A stretch of 21,141 nt of DNA from Silene noctiflora (lineage: Eukaryota; Streptophyta; Magnoliopsida; Caryophyllales; Caryophyllaceae): assembly GCA_009801015.1 (NCBI GenBank), contig VHZZ01004495.1, positions 73,420-94,560 of the forward strand, written 5' to 3'. Below, piece after piece: positions 1-8,970 of this stretch (its first letter is position 1; each line of letters opens with the position of its first letter). The notes under the pieces are model-generated. The model did not search any database, had not been told where the DNA came from, and saw only the letters and a program-made list of their open reading frames with translations. The position numbers and the translations under genes are program-made.

Positions 1-44
1 GTTTGGGTGCATAATGTGTTCATGTGTCTCAGTTGTGAAATTTT

Positions 45-270
45 GTGAGTGATCCTTCACATGTGCTTGAGGTGGAAAACATAGAGTTGGATGAATCGTT
101 GTCCTATCTTGATGTACCACGCATATTCTTGATCGCAAGATTAGGAAAACTAGGTCCAGGGAGACGGTGTCGTTTAAGGTTCTATGGTCTAATCAGGAGG
201 TGGAAGAAGCCACTTGGGAGGCGGAAGAGGCTATGAGAGAGCGATATCCGTCTCTTTTTTATTAGGTGTG
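45..270 (+). pseudogene. Chromodomain C-terminus of a chromovirus polyprotein (broken)
   Basis: This is the end of the pol polyprotein, after the integrase. The reading starts with HVLEVENIELDESLSYLD, close to the stretch before the chromodomain in Tekay-like elements, where an 'E-x-I-E-x-D-E-x-L-x-Y' motif precedes the strand-forming part. Further on (about 195-262) the chromodomain signature ATWEAEEAMRERYP can be read. In intact relatives this domain helps steer integration to heterochromatin by reading histone marks. Here it is a fossil that does not read as one continuous frame. It is followed directly by untranslated sequence and the polypurine tract. Confidence 0.7.
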
Positions 271-519
271 TGTGTGGTTACGGGGACGTAACCATGTTTC
301 TATTAGGGGGGTAGGAGAGGAACGCTTAGGGTTTCAGGTGTGGTTTTGTGTTAGTTTGGTATAATTCGTAGTTGGTTTGATTCAGTTTGTGTTAAAGTTG
401 GGGGTTTTGGTTATGAATATGTTGGTTTTGGTTATGAGCATGTTGCTTTTGTTGCATTGTGGAGAGGTGGCGTGTTTGTGTTAGGTATGGGTTGAACTTT
501 GGGGACAAAATTCTCTTTT
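271..519 (+). other. 3' untranslated region of the Tekay-like element
   Basis: T- and G-rich sequence with short echoes such as TTTTGGTTATGA repeated near 404 and 426. I see no coding signal. It lies between the chromodomain end and the polypurine tract. Confidence 0.55.
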
Positions 520-532
520 AAGGAGGGAAGAC
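520..532 (+). promoter_or_regulatory. Polypurine tract next to the 3' LTR
   Basis: The sequence AAGGAGGGAAG directly precedes the LTR, after the stretch GGGGACAAAATTCTCTTTT that is typical just upstream of Tekay polypurine tracts. In this family it primes plus-strand DNA synthesis. Confidence 0.7.
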
Positions 533-562
533 TATAATACTACGGTTTTCTGTGTCTGTGGC

Positions 563-691
563 TACTCTATCGAGTAGGACTTACTCTGTCGAGTAAGTAA
601 GTGTGATTTAGAATCAGGGTCTGTTTGTTGTGTACTCGATCGAGTACGTGTGGCACTCGATCGAGTAAGTCACTTACTCGATCGAGTAAGT
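563..691 (+). repeat. Cluster of five ACTC-NNNN-GAGT palindromes
   Basis: Units lie at 563-576, 581-596, 632-647, 654-667 and 672-691. GTACTCGATCGAGTAC (632-647) and ACTTACTCGATCGAGTAAGT (672-691) are perfect palindromes. Arms are conserved while the central four bases vary (TATC, TGTC, GATC). The cluster ends about 50 bp before a TATA-like sequence, so it probably lies in the LTR promoter (U3). Confidence 0.85.
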
Positions 692-739
692 TGGTCTGCG
701 GGTTATTTTAACTTGGTTTGTTAAGAACGCGTGATGTGA

Positions 740-748
740 TATATATTA
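740..748 (+). promoter_or_regulatory. TATA-like box of the Tekay-like 3' LTR
   Basis: TATATATTA lies shortly downstream of the palindrome cluster and about 200 bp into the LTR, a plausible U3/R boundary. Inferred from sequence only. Confidence 0.45.
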
Positions 749-1389
749 ACTCTTCGCCAGTTTCTTTCATTTCACCGTTTTCTTAAAATCATTAAAAAGC
801 AAAAGACGGAACGTAAGTGTGTTTCTACTTCGCGTTGTTAGCAAATCCAAGGGTTCGGGTCCTTTACACCGTTGCGATCGTCGTCTTGTGGGTAAGATCT
901 GCGTACCATTTTTATGTTGTTTAGTTGAGTTTGTTTAAACGCTAATTGGGTGATTTGGGGGTAATTGGGGGTATTGTTGTTAGTGGTTTGTGATTTTGTG
1001 ATTATGTATGTATAGGAGGTGATTTCGTAGAGGAGCATTTCTAATCGTTGAGTTGATTGCGTGGTGATTGCTATTCAGGTAGGGTTTCCCTACTCGTTTA
1101 TTGTGTACATAATTGTAAGATGGTTGGTGTTGGTTTGTTATGTGTTTATGTTGATATTGATGGTATTTGGTAATTATGTTGTGTGATTTATTGGATTGTG
1201 TTGACTGTGGTTTGCAAGGTACGCCCTCGGCTGAGTGGAATCATTTGCGGGAGGGACTTCACGCCCTTGATTCTCCCTTTGTGGACTCCGCCACAGGAGG
1301 GGATGTGCACATTAATGAACATGGGTTTTACGCTCGGAATGGATGAGCGGGGCTTAGGTGGGTCCGGTCGCGGTCCCCCACTGGCAGGG

Positions 1390-1409
1390 CTACACACTTT
1401 GGTGTGTAG
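1390..1409 (+). repeat. 8-bp stem hairpin in the LTR
   Basis: CTACACAC and GTGTGTAG are perfect inverted repeats separated by TTTG. Its role is unknown. The longer hairpin at 3682-3708 lies in a similar part of the other Tekay-like LTR. Confidence 0.6.
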
Positions 1410-1446
1410 TCAGATGTGTGGAGTTGTGGCGGAGTTGATGGAATGG

Positions 1447-1472
1447 GTGTGTGTGTGTGTGCGCGTGTGTGT
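1447..1472 (+). repeat. GT microsatellite
   Basis: Thirteen dinucleotide units, mostly GT with two GC units near the middle, inside the LTR. Confidence 0.9.
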
Positions 1473-1859
1473 ACCTTGTATCGTAAATTGTGTATGCAGT
1501 AACTGGCCCCGTCAATTGTTTTAAACATTGTGGTGATCTATTCGGGGATGGTGAGCAGTTATTGACCAGGTATGAGATGATGCGCACGGGATAGCTGGGT
1601 GTGTCACCACGGGATGTCTAGAAGAGTCTTCCGCTGTGTTTCTATACCTTGTTACTTTAGTAGTTTTATCATTTGGAACTTTTGTATCGTTGTTAGACAG
1701 TTCTGGTTTCTCAGTTGTAATCAGTTAAATCATTTATTAAAGTATGTTTCTTGATGGTCTATTTGATATTCATTGCCTCGGGCAACCGTGACGGTAGTAC
1801 TTCTATGTCTAGGGTGGCCTGGTAAGGCACCTTGGTGTATGGGGGTGTTACAACATGTG

Positions 1860-2437
1860 CTTGATCCGCGCCTTCTTGGATATTTTATGGGATACGACCT
1901 TGACATTTCACATGCCTTTCGGCGAGATCAGGGTCACTTTGGAGGATTTCGGCATGATTTCGGGCTTGCCTTGTGGATAGGAGCCAGTGGTATGGCCTCA
2001 GGTGGCCATGCATGTGGACTTGGATGATGCCGTGGGTTAATAGGTTGGAGCCTGGCCAAGGCCACGACTAGGGTACCCGGTCTCGTTCCCAGTTCTTACA
2101 TAAAAAATACTTTGATGGCAATACTCCTGCGAGAGAGCAGATGACTTCGGACGGTGGAGAGGTGCCTCATCCTCCGTTTACGGCTGAGAATAGAGCTCGG
2201 TTGTGGCTGTGGTGGTTCTTGTCTTCCATTTACTTTGGAGACAAGGGACATAGGCTGTCGATGGAGCTTTTTCCTTACCTTGCTGGCCTGAGTGGGTTAG
2301 GGCGCTTGGACTAGGTCACTCCTAACTTCGCAGGTCTCACATGGTACATGAGGGCCATGGCTCGTCCCGAGCTGATCGAGAGTAGGACTTCTCCTGCTAT
2401 TTTTGGTCCAGGACTCATGTTAAAGGTACGATTCGTC
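1860..2437 (+). pseudogene. Plant mobile domain (PMD-like) fragment, degraded
   Basis: One part reads MPFGEIRVTLEDFGMISGLP (from 1912). This matches the hallmark of the aminotransferase-like plant mobile domain, where 'GE-[mi]-T-x-TLEDV-x-x-[il]-x-GLP' is the best conserved block. A second part (about 2186-2437) reads ARLWLWWFLSSIYFGDKG and then LFPYLAGLSGLGRLD, like the 'R-a-y-LL-y-l-l-g-x-x-LF-x-d' and 'y-L-p-x-L-x-D-L' blocks of the same family. PMD proteins include MAIL1-type host nuclear proteins and many copies carried by transposons, so the source cannot be told from this piece. It is interrupted and lies in more than one frame, so it is not functional as it stands. AAAG|GTACG near 2426 could be an old exon end. 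It lies between two unrelated LTR edges. Confidence 0.6.
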
Positions 2438-2673
2438 CTTCTTTATTTCGTTTGCTTGGAAGTCGAACTAGATACCTTGAAAATTTGGGTGTAATGGATG
2501 AATGATCATCCTTACTTGAAATAGCCCCATCCTTTATAAGAATAAAGAACTCGAGAATGAAATGAACATGTAAATGAAAGATCACTTGACATCTTGAACC
2601 TTGAAATGGAATGAACGATCATATAGCTTCTCTTTATATGAATAAAGAAAAAAGAAAAAAAATATTCAATCTT
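2438..2673. other. AT-rich spacer, no gene seen
   Basis: It contains short echoes (TGAATGATCATCC near 2498 and GAACGATCATATAGC near 2612, and repeated CTTGAA/TGAAATGA words). It ends in an A-rich run at about 2645-2662, just before the second LTR. It may be intron or flank of the PMD fragment. I see no conserved protein in either strand. Confidence 0.4.
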
Positions 2674-2854
2674 TGTAATACTCGGATATTTTGGGACCCG
2701 AAAAGGAACGTTGAGATACGTGAGAGTACCATCGGAATTGATGAGAGCTACTCGGAAGTAAAGGATAGCCATACACTAGACTACGTGGGACTTAGACTAC
2801 ACCTAGTGAGGCTTTAGCGGACCGATTAGAGCATTCGGTTGATCAAGTGGCTAG

Positions 2855-2908
2855 CACTCAGCCGAGTACTGCGAGTACTCAACCGAGTAAGTGTCACTCG
2901 GCCGAGTG
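2855..2908 (+). repeat. Three ACTC-NNNN-GAGT palindromes in the second Tekay-like LTR
   Basis: Units lie at 2855-2868, 2875-2892 and 2895-2908. CACTCGGCCGAGTG is a perfect 14-bp palindrome. The centres (AGCC, AACC, GGCC) differ from those of the first LTR while the arms are kept. The cluster ends about 18 bp before the TATA-like sequence. Confidence 0.85.
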
Positions 2909-2925
2909 CAACTCAACAGTACGCG

Positions 2926-2932
2926 ATATAAC
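2926..2932 (+). promoter_or_regulatory. TATA-like box of the second Tekay-like LTR
   Basis: ATATAAC follows the palindromes, in the same relative order as in the first LTR (palindromes, then ACGCG..., then TATA). Confidence 0.4.
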
Positions 2933-3681
2933 CTATTTTGAGATCTTATCCTAAATCATTTCATTCTTCCTCCTTATCACTCCAAATCCTCCCCCTTATC
3001 TCTAAACCCCTCACAAACACTTCTCCATGGGATTCAAGCTTGGATTAGAGTATTTCTCACCTTATCCTTCCTTCCTATCACTTTGTAAGTTGAGATCTAC
3101 CTTTTCTATTTCTTATGAACCCTAACTTTTGGGTATTTTTCTTATAGGTTGTTAATTAGTAATAAGTATGAGTAATATGGGTAATTAATGGGTAATAATA
3201 AGGGGTTTTGTATTGTATGATAATGTAGGATGTACTCTGATAGTATTGTGTGATTTGTATAGGATGAGACGATTTCATAAGATGGAATCATGTTGGATTC
3301 GAGTAACTTATGGAGATTGCTAAAAGGTAGGTCAATCCTACTCAGTTTTGATAATATAAATGTGTGTTTGTATGCATATTATCATTTGAATTCCATTATA
3401 GAAGTAGTTTTGCATTCATCATGATAATTGAGAACTGTGGCGAGTCTCATATGTGTCGGAAATTCATTGTAGCATGGCACTGAGTTGTGATGACTCGAAG
3501 AGTCGGAATAATTGAGGAATTGATACATTTTTGGCATGTTTTTGAAGTGTGTCTTGTAATTAGTCGTATTTTAATAAGTTGCATTACATATGACATTATC
3601 GTTATTGCTGTTTATGTTTAAGGAGGTGGTTGTCATTGAGGAGACGTAAGGCGGTTGGGAGACCGTCTTATGCTTGGATCA

Positions 3682-3708
3682 CCTCTTGGAGCTTCCCACT
3701 CCAAGAGG
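3682..3708 (+). repeat. 10-bp perfect stem hairpin in the LTR
   Basis: CCTCTTGGAG and CTCCAAGAGG form a perfect stem with loop CTTCCCA. It lies inside the LTR well downstream of the presumed promoter, so it would be in the transcript. Function unknown. Confidence 0.75.
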
Positions 3709-4359
3709 GATCTGCAAACTTATGACTTGAGTTATGGAGGGACGCGTGTTGTTGAGGCACGTTTGGCAGGGATCTGGTTATCGCCCAGTTCCGGTACCAC
3801 GGATGTGTCCCAAGTACCTCATTACGAACTGCGGTCCAACTGTTTGGTGGGCGGTGCTGCGGTGTGTCGGTTGAAACACCGTGGGTGTGTCCCTAGTATT
3901 GGTGAGGTAATGGTGTGATAACATGGTGTCTCATGCATTTTATGTCGTATTATATATTCGTACGTTGTGTTGTGTTCAAATGTTTATATTATAGACATGT
4001 GTTGGTCGTGTGTAATTTTCACTTATTTATGGGGTGGCCTGCGTTGATCCATATTATATTTCCGATCATATAGGGAGAAGTTTGTATACATGTTTGGTTT
4101 TGGTATCACGCGGGAGACGGGACGGACTTCGGACCTTGAAGTCGAGTTGTATAGTTAGATGGTAGTTGAGATAATTGATAGTTGAGTTATATAATGTCCA
4201 TTTTACATTTAGTATTCACTTATTCATATGTAATTCACTAAAATTGTCATTTATATATAAAGTGTTTCTTATTCGTAATTCCAATTTCACTGCTTCGATT
4301 AACCGAGACGGAAACATCTTCCGATTACCTTGGCCGGGTAAGAAGGAGGTGTTACAAAG

Positions 4360-4371
4360 TGGTATTAGAGC
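4360..4371 (+). promoter_or_regulatory. Primer binding site (initiator tRNA-Met type)
   Basis: TGGTATTAGAGC follows the LTR end after a 3-base spacer. It differs at one position from TGGTATCAGAGC, the usual plant initiator-Met PBS, and marks the LTR at 2674-4356 as a 5' LTR. Confidence 0.85.
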
Positions 4372-5010
4372 GACGATTTTGGAACCTAAACCAATGAACC
4401 AAAATGAATTTAGGAGAGTCGAATAAAATGAACCCGACAGGAGTATAATAGGTGGTCGGCTTTGGATGGGTTGACGCCCTCATCTAAAAACTCGATCTTA
4501 TTGTCTCAGTTGGTCACTACGTAGGTGGTTATAAGTATAGGTGAACGATATGAGAAATGCTATATGATTACATGTGTGTTGTGATTGTTAATAGACTTTT
4601 TACCTGATATAATCATTCATGTGATGTATGATGAAATGTGGAAGTTGGATGAGTAGGTTTACGTATGTAGCATGTTTTGAAAGTGGTTAATAAGTATTGG
4701 TGTGATGGACAATAGTCCCGCTCTTTGGCTTTTATATCGTATGAATGCTTTGGACATAGTAGCGTTATCATTAGAGTGTGATTAACAATGATCGTTGGTG
4801 GAGTAGTCGCGAGTATGGGGGTAGTGTGCCAAAGACGGTAAGTTGGATGGCGTATGAGCTAACTCGAAAGTAGTCACCGATAGCCTTTGGACCCCCGAAC
4901 CTTCTTTTTTTATGCAGAGATGCCATCATTCAAGTTTAATCGAAAATTTCAAGCCATAAGGAGTATACGTGACAAGCTTGAGATGATTCTCAAAATTCTT
5001 AACTATGTCC
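4372..5010 (+). other. Leader of the second Tekay-like element, no gene recognised
   Basis: Begins CGACGATTTTGGAACC, a common kind of Tekay leader start. TTTTTTTATGCAG ending at 4917 resembles a plant 3' splice site and is followed at 4920 by ATG and a 38-codon frame (MPSFKFNRKF...), which I do not recognise. No gag motif was found. Confidence 0.4.
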
Positions 5011-5526
5011 CTGTAACAGTCTCGAGAAAGACTTAGGGTGTAGAAAGGCTATAAGGCGGTGCTAGCTAACACTCTGTCATCTTCAGCTTCAGGTTTTGCC
5101 GTTGACTATTGGCATCTAATTTAAGAATTTCTCTTTAGACTTCGGCATTTGATTTTAGGATTTGGCATTTGATTTCAAGGTTCTTCTTGATTGGACTTAG
5201 ATTATTGGTACGGGATCTATATTGCATGTTTCAGGCTCCATCCCTTTGATTTGCTTTGAACTTTGTCTTTTGATAATGGCATTGACTTTGCTTAATTGAG
5301 CCTTCGTCTTGCGGCTTGTTTGTCTTGGATCATGGTTTGTATTTGATGTTGACATGCCATCATGGATTTGGGCCAGGCTAACACCTTATGTGTGAGATGG
5401 GTTAGTCTTTAGTAAACGGGTTGTGTATTGTGGGGAATGGGCTTGCCTTCCATCATGGATCATTAATAAGGGAGACGGTCTAGATTCGTCCTAGAATCTC
5501 TTGAGATATGTCTGTCCTAAACTAGG
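5010..5526 (-). other. Left part of the Tat-like relic, no protein recognised
   Basis: About 500 bp in the place where protease and pol would follow gag. I recognise no protease, RT or integrase motif. A short tandem pair is visible at about 5141-5180 on the + strand (CGGCATTTGATTTTAGGAT, then TGGCATTTGATTTCAAGG). Confidence 0.35.
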
Positions 5527-6190
5527 TTATAACGAGGTTTCCATTGCCAGACATGGAATAGGTAAAGAAAATGGACACGGAGTTTCAGATACCTTGTGGG
5601 TTAAAAGTTGATAAGTGGTATATCCATGAGGATTGTCGAAGATACCTTGTGGGTTAAAAGTTGAGAGGGACAGTTCCCCACTTTCAATCATATCTTGGAT
5701 CACATGCTTAAGCTTATAGCACACCTAGGTATCGCGTCCATTACCTTTTTTATATTGGCAATAGGCGTTATTGTCTCAAGATTTGGACTTCTTTTCTGGA
5801 TGTGGGATTGGACCGATTGGTTAGAGGAGACCCAGGGAAGATAACTTGCTCAAGGCTACGGCACAAGGTATGTCTAGATTTGTGAATGACCTTGGAGATT
5901 GGTTAGGCTTCCTCCACGAAGGCTTCATGAGGTTACCTTTGTTTATTTTGATCCGTGGATAAGACGGACGTAAGGTATGAGAAGAATTAGGGATAAACTG
6001 ATCTTTCGTCTTCTTCATGAGAGTGTTAGGATGAGGGATTGTATGAACACCCTCTCTTTTTCTCAGTGGTTGAGTATCAAGCTTCTTATCCATTTCAGCA
6101 AGCTGTTTTTCGAATGTGAAAAATTTATTTTCCATGTGGGAAAGTCGAATGCTTAGACCATCGCTGGCTCCTTCTAGCTTCTTGGAAACT
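5527..6190 (-). pseudogene. Tat-like gag tail, downstream copy (broken)
   Basis: The - strand shows a block CYKLKHVIQDMIESGEL (about 5670-5722), which matches the 'C-x-x-L-[KR]-H-x-I-Q-D-[LM]-I-[DE]-x-G' block after the zinc-knuckle-like motif in Tat-lineage Gag. Upstream of it (higher coordinates) are ALSKLSSLGLL and SIRLSHMENKFFTFEKQL, each of which has a counterpart in the second copy at 6350-6905. It is highly degraded, with many breaks. Gag of this family forms the virus-like particle that packages the element RNA. Confidence 0.6.
5587..5664. repeat. 25-bp direct repeat, 53 bp apart
   Basis: An identical 25-base word (starting AGATACCTTGTGGG) lies at 5587-5611 and 5640-5664 inside the gag relic. 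It is a small, fairly recent local duplication. Confidence 0.9.
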
Positions 6191-6349
6191 ATTGTTAATG
6201 GTGGCAGAAAGCATGAGCATTCCATTCTGGATATCATCGTCTTCGAGAACATTGATTTCTTCGCTGTTACGAGGAGCGAGGAGATGAGAACAATCAAGGG
6301 ATGATTACTGGTCGTGTTTAATGATGCTAGACCCAAGAGGGTTGATCTT

Positions 6350-6905
6350 CTTGGATTGCTTGACAGAAGGTGGCAATAGTAACTTGCTATTCTCGATCAT
6401 ATTCTAGATAATATGATTTAGGCAAAAGTATTCCTCCGTATCATGTCCCCTACCTCAATGGTATTGGAAATACGAATTGCCCTTCCATCTAGGCAATATC
6501 TTTTCAGGGTCTGGGGTTGGACCGATTGGATGGAGTTTTCCCTGGGAAATTATTCTTCGTAAAGCCATTTCATATGTATTTCCAAGGTCGATGAATTACC
6601 TAGGAGACCGTTCTGGCCTTCTTCGTGGAGTCTCCAAGAGGTTGGCTCCCTTATCTTCATTGGCTCGCTTAGATTGGTGGGTCGTGTTGGGCTTAGATGA
6701 TTAAGAACTATGCGTTGGCTTTGGGGTACAGGAAGAGGGTAACGATTTAATTATGCCCATTTGTTTTCCATATCGACGACACGAGTGCTCAAGCTTTCGA
6801 CAATGGCCTGAAACTTCATTACAGTAGAACTTAGTCTTTCGATGGCTGACAGGATGGCAGATAAACTTCCTTGTATATCTTCTTTGAAAGTTGCAAAATT
6901 CCTAC
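6350..6905 (-). pseudogene. Tat-like gag tail, upstream copy (broken)
   Basis: On the - strand one reads LSTRVVDMENKW (about 6755-6795), ALRRIISQGKLHPIGPTPDP (about 6510-6570) and GRGHDTEEYFCLNHII (about 6400-6450). GHDTE followed by the C-L-x-H-x-I block is a hallmark of Tat-lineage Gag around the nucleic-acid-binding knuckle. Each block has a diverged partner 640-710 bp to the left, so this segment was duplicated in tandem. On the - strand this copy comes first, nearest the leader. It is degraded with several breaks. Confidence 0.6.
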
Positions 6906-8178
6906 CGAGAAGAAAATGACACGTGTTACAACTCCATTTGGCATGGGATCACGCAAACTAAGGCAACGCATTGGGGATACACGAAGGAACATATAGAAGG
7001 ACAAGAAACGATAACTGTAATTGATTGCGAGTTATTGAAACGTCGTGAGCGACTTCTCGTGTTTGAACTCACGGTATTTTACTTTGACTTTGACTTTAGA
7101 CTCGAGTGTTGACTTTGACAAAGTGACCCTTATATCGCCGACCTTACTGATGGGTTTAGACATGGTTGAAGATGGTGTGATGCTAAGACATGTGCCTAAG
7201 ACAGACTTGGCTCGGGGTTGGGTTGTGCGTACCCGACCATTACATTGGGAGGGTTTGAGAGACATATTGGAATGACTCGGTGTGTTAGTCTCGAGTGTGT
7301 GAGTCGAGGTGTCGAGAATGTTCAAATCCTAACCGACTAAGGATGAAGGGATGCAAAATGATGGCGTAACGCCTTTGGACTTGACTCGAACTTGCACGAC
7401 CCAAAATATAAGGAAAGTTGAGTTTATAACCCGACGGAGCTTTGACTAGGGAATGACTTGGTTTGAAATTTTAAGGCCACTTGAATTTGCATATCTTCAT
7501 TTTTGAAAAGGTTTTTTTTTTTTTTTTTTTTTTTGAATTTTTCTTGATAGACTTTTTTTTGAAAACCTCTTTTTGAAAAGTGGAATTTTGAAAAAGCAAT
7601 TTTAAGTTGAAAAAGATACGACATTTTTGGGTTTACAAAACGCTTTTTATTTTTGAAAAGATTGAAAGTGGATTTTACTTATAGAAAATTTGAAATTATT
7701 TGGTTTACAAATGTTATATTAAGACTTGTGATTGACTCGGAAAACACATAGCATGTTTACATACGAACAAGCATTATAATGGTACGATGAGTTCTTTAAA
7801 GGGGTTTTGGCTTAGAAGGGTGGGTTGCCACACCATGCTATCAAACCCGGATCTGTGGAGAGGTCTGGACCAAACATGAGTAAGGCTAGTTCCTAGTTCA
7901 TTTCTTCGACTAATGAAAGCTCTTGATACAAACATGAGTAAGCATTGTGGTGTGGTTGACGTCAATTGCTATCCATCTACTAGGAGACAAATAAGAATTT
8001 GCACCATCAAGACGGATCAATTGGTCGAATCGGTTTGGATAAGAGCCTAGGAAGGCCGGCTGAAACGACCTAAGAAGGTCGACTACTGAAAACGAATAAC
8101 CGTCTCATTTAAACTATCCCTAACCTTGTTCAAGTTTCACCCTGGGTAACATTAGTCTTAGTCTAAGTGTATCATTCA
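6906..8178 (-). other. Leader of the Tat-like element, no gene seen
   Basis: About 1.3 kb between PBS and gag blocks. It contains (GACTTT)-like repeats at about 7081-7120, a poly-T run at 7512-7534 and several TTTTTGAAAA words between about 7499 and 7665. A long non-coding leader is usual in this lineage. Short open frames here show no known motif. Confidence 0.5.
7512..7534. repeat. Poly-T tract (23 T)
   Basis: An uninterrupted T run in the + strand within a low-complexity stretch of TTTTTGAAAA words (about 7499-7665). Confidence 0.95.
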
Positions 8179-8192
8179 CAGGGGAGTCGCCA
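8179..8192 (-). promoter_or_regulatory. Primer binding site of the Tat-like element
   Basis: The - strand reads TGGCGACTCCCCTG, three bases after the LTR end CCACA. TGGCGACTC is the start of the tRNA-Arg-type PBS reported for Ogre-like elements. This fixes element orientation and the inner LTR edge. Confidence 0.75.
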
Positions 8193-8349
8193 AACTGTGG
8201 ACATGGGCCACCCGCGTCGCGCACACCCGCACGTTGGTATGTTTGAGGTGGCAGTACTTTCCTACGGAACTTTGTGTTGATAAAGCACGTCATAGGCCGT
8301 TACCGATTTGAAAGGCAAGAAACCGGTGAATGGTTTGACCTGCATTTGT

Positions 8350-8359
8350 GGAGTCGCCA
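8350..8359 (-). repeat. Second copy of the PBS core inside the LTR
   Basis: TGGCGACTCC occurs here and, identically, at 8183-8192 within the PBS, 167 bp apart. See findings for what it may mean. Confidence 0.8.
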
Positions 8360-8970
8360 CCATTTTTTGTCGATAATTGGATCCGTTCGAATACTTCTCG
8401 TCATGTCAAGACACAAAGTAGTGACATAAACACTAAGAAATTCATCTCCCTTAGCATTTCATGTCTAGAATGACTCTCGCGATGCTAATGAACATTGGTA
8501 TTCACACATATCTGAGTAAGGGCTGAGGGTACGTATTAGGAAGCGCATACTAGAACACCTAATCCCGCCTGCCTCGATAGCGGCCTCTACTAATGATCAG
8601 AGAATGCCATTTATATTTGATATGTCATTAGTTATATGCATGCAATGCAACAAGTAATTGATTAATCGTAGCATGTGAATTAAGCTATGTCATTCAACAC
8701 ATAACATTAGCAAGCAATTAGGTCAAAATGGATATTTTACATTTATTTACATGTGAGAAGAAAGCAAACAAATAAAGAAATAAATTACATTACAATGTGA
8801 AAGACGAACCTATATAAATACGTCAAAAAAAGGAAATAAAATATTAAACGATAGCATAGAAGGTGATAATGTGAATAATTGTTAATTATAAAATAATTAG
8901 AATAGCTAAGTCAGAAAGAGACGAGTTCAGAGGCAGAAGCCAACCCAGAACAAGCGCAGCATGTGTTCAG

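Larger units (their letters stand above)
1..1852 (+). mobile_element. 3' part of a Tekay-like Ty3/gypsy chromovirus (fossil)
   Basis: Seen: a chromodomain-type polyprotein end, about 260 bp of 3' untranslated sequence, a polypurine tract and a 1320-bp LTR ending in TGTTACA, in that order. This is the normal 3' arrangement of a Tekay/Del chromovirus. The 5' part lies outside the window. No PBS follows the LTR, so it is a 3' LTR. The coding remnant is broken. Lineage assignment rests on the chromodomain wording and on LTR termini similar to the second element at 2674. Confidence 0.75.
533..1852 (+). repeat. 3' LTR of the Tekay-like element
   Basis: The left edge is set by the polypurine tract. 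The right edge is set by the ending GGTGTTACA, shared with the LTR at 2674-4356, where a PBS follows. The LTR begins TATAATACTACGG, comparable to TGTAATACTCGG of the second LTR. Inside are five ACTC-NNNN-GAGT palindromes, a TATA-like sequence, an AGGTAGGG...CCTACTC segment (about 1077-1097) that has a counterpart in the other LTR near 3325-3345, and a GT microsatellite. The two LTRs are clearly related in plan but too diverged to belong to one element. Confidence 0.75.
2674..4356 (+). repeat. 5' LTR of the second Tekay-like element
   Basis: It starts TGTAATACTCGG and ends GGTGTTACA, with the PBS three bases downstream. It contains three ACTC-NNNN-GAGT palindromes, a TATA-like sequence at 2926, a strong hairpin at 3682-3708, and the segment GATTGCTAAAAGGTAGG (about 3316) that aligns with GATTGCTATTCAGGTAGG (about 1065) in the first LTR. 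It is longer than the first LTR and strongly diverged from it. Confidence 0.75.
2674..5010 (+). mobile_element. 5' part of a second Tekay-like chromovirus (fossil, truncated)
   Basis: An LTR of 1683 bp is followed by a primer binding site and several hundred bases of leader. This orientation and order mark it as a 5' end. No gag or pol is visible before the - strand Tat-like sequences begin. The right boundary is approximate and was set where the sequence character changes. The bases just outside this LTR (ATCTT) differ from those just outside the first LTR (ACATG), which fits independent insertions. Confidence 0.65.

Noticed and set aside
563-691. CRISPR-like array
   Set aside because: Units are short palindromes of unequal length with irregular 4-35 bp spacing inside a plant LTR.
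1183-1524. 113-codon open frame in the first LTR
   Set aside because: It lies wholly in LTR sequence, is driven by GT-rich low complexity, overlaps equally long frames on the other strand, and shows no known motif.
2645-2662. A-rich run before the second LTR as a polypurine tract
   Set aside because: The LTR is followed by a PBS, so it is a 5' LTR. The run is not adjacent to the LTR edge and is more likely flanking sequence.
3655-3918. 87-codon open frame in the second LTR
   Set aside because: It lies inside the LTR across a hairpin, is not conserved in the other LTR and has no recognisable domain.
7512-7534. Poly-T run as the tail of a SINE or LINE on the - strand
   Set aside because: No A/B box or LINE motif and no target duplication was found beside it. 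The surrounding low-complexity TTTTTGAAAA words explain it.
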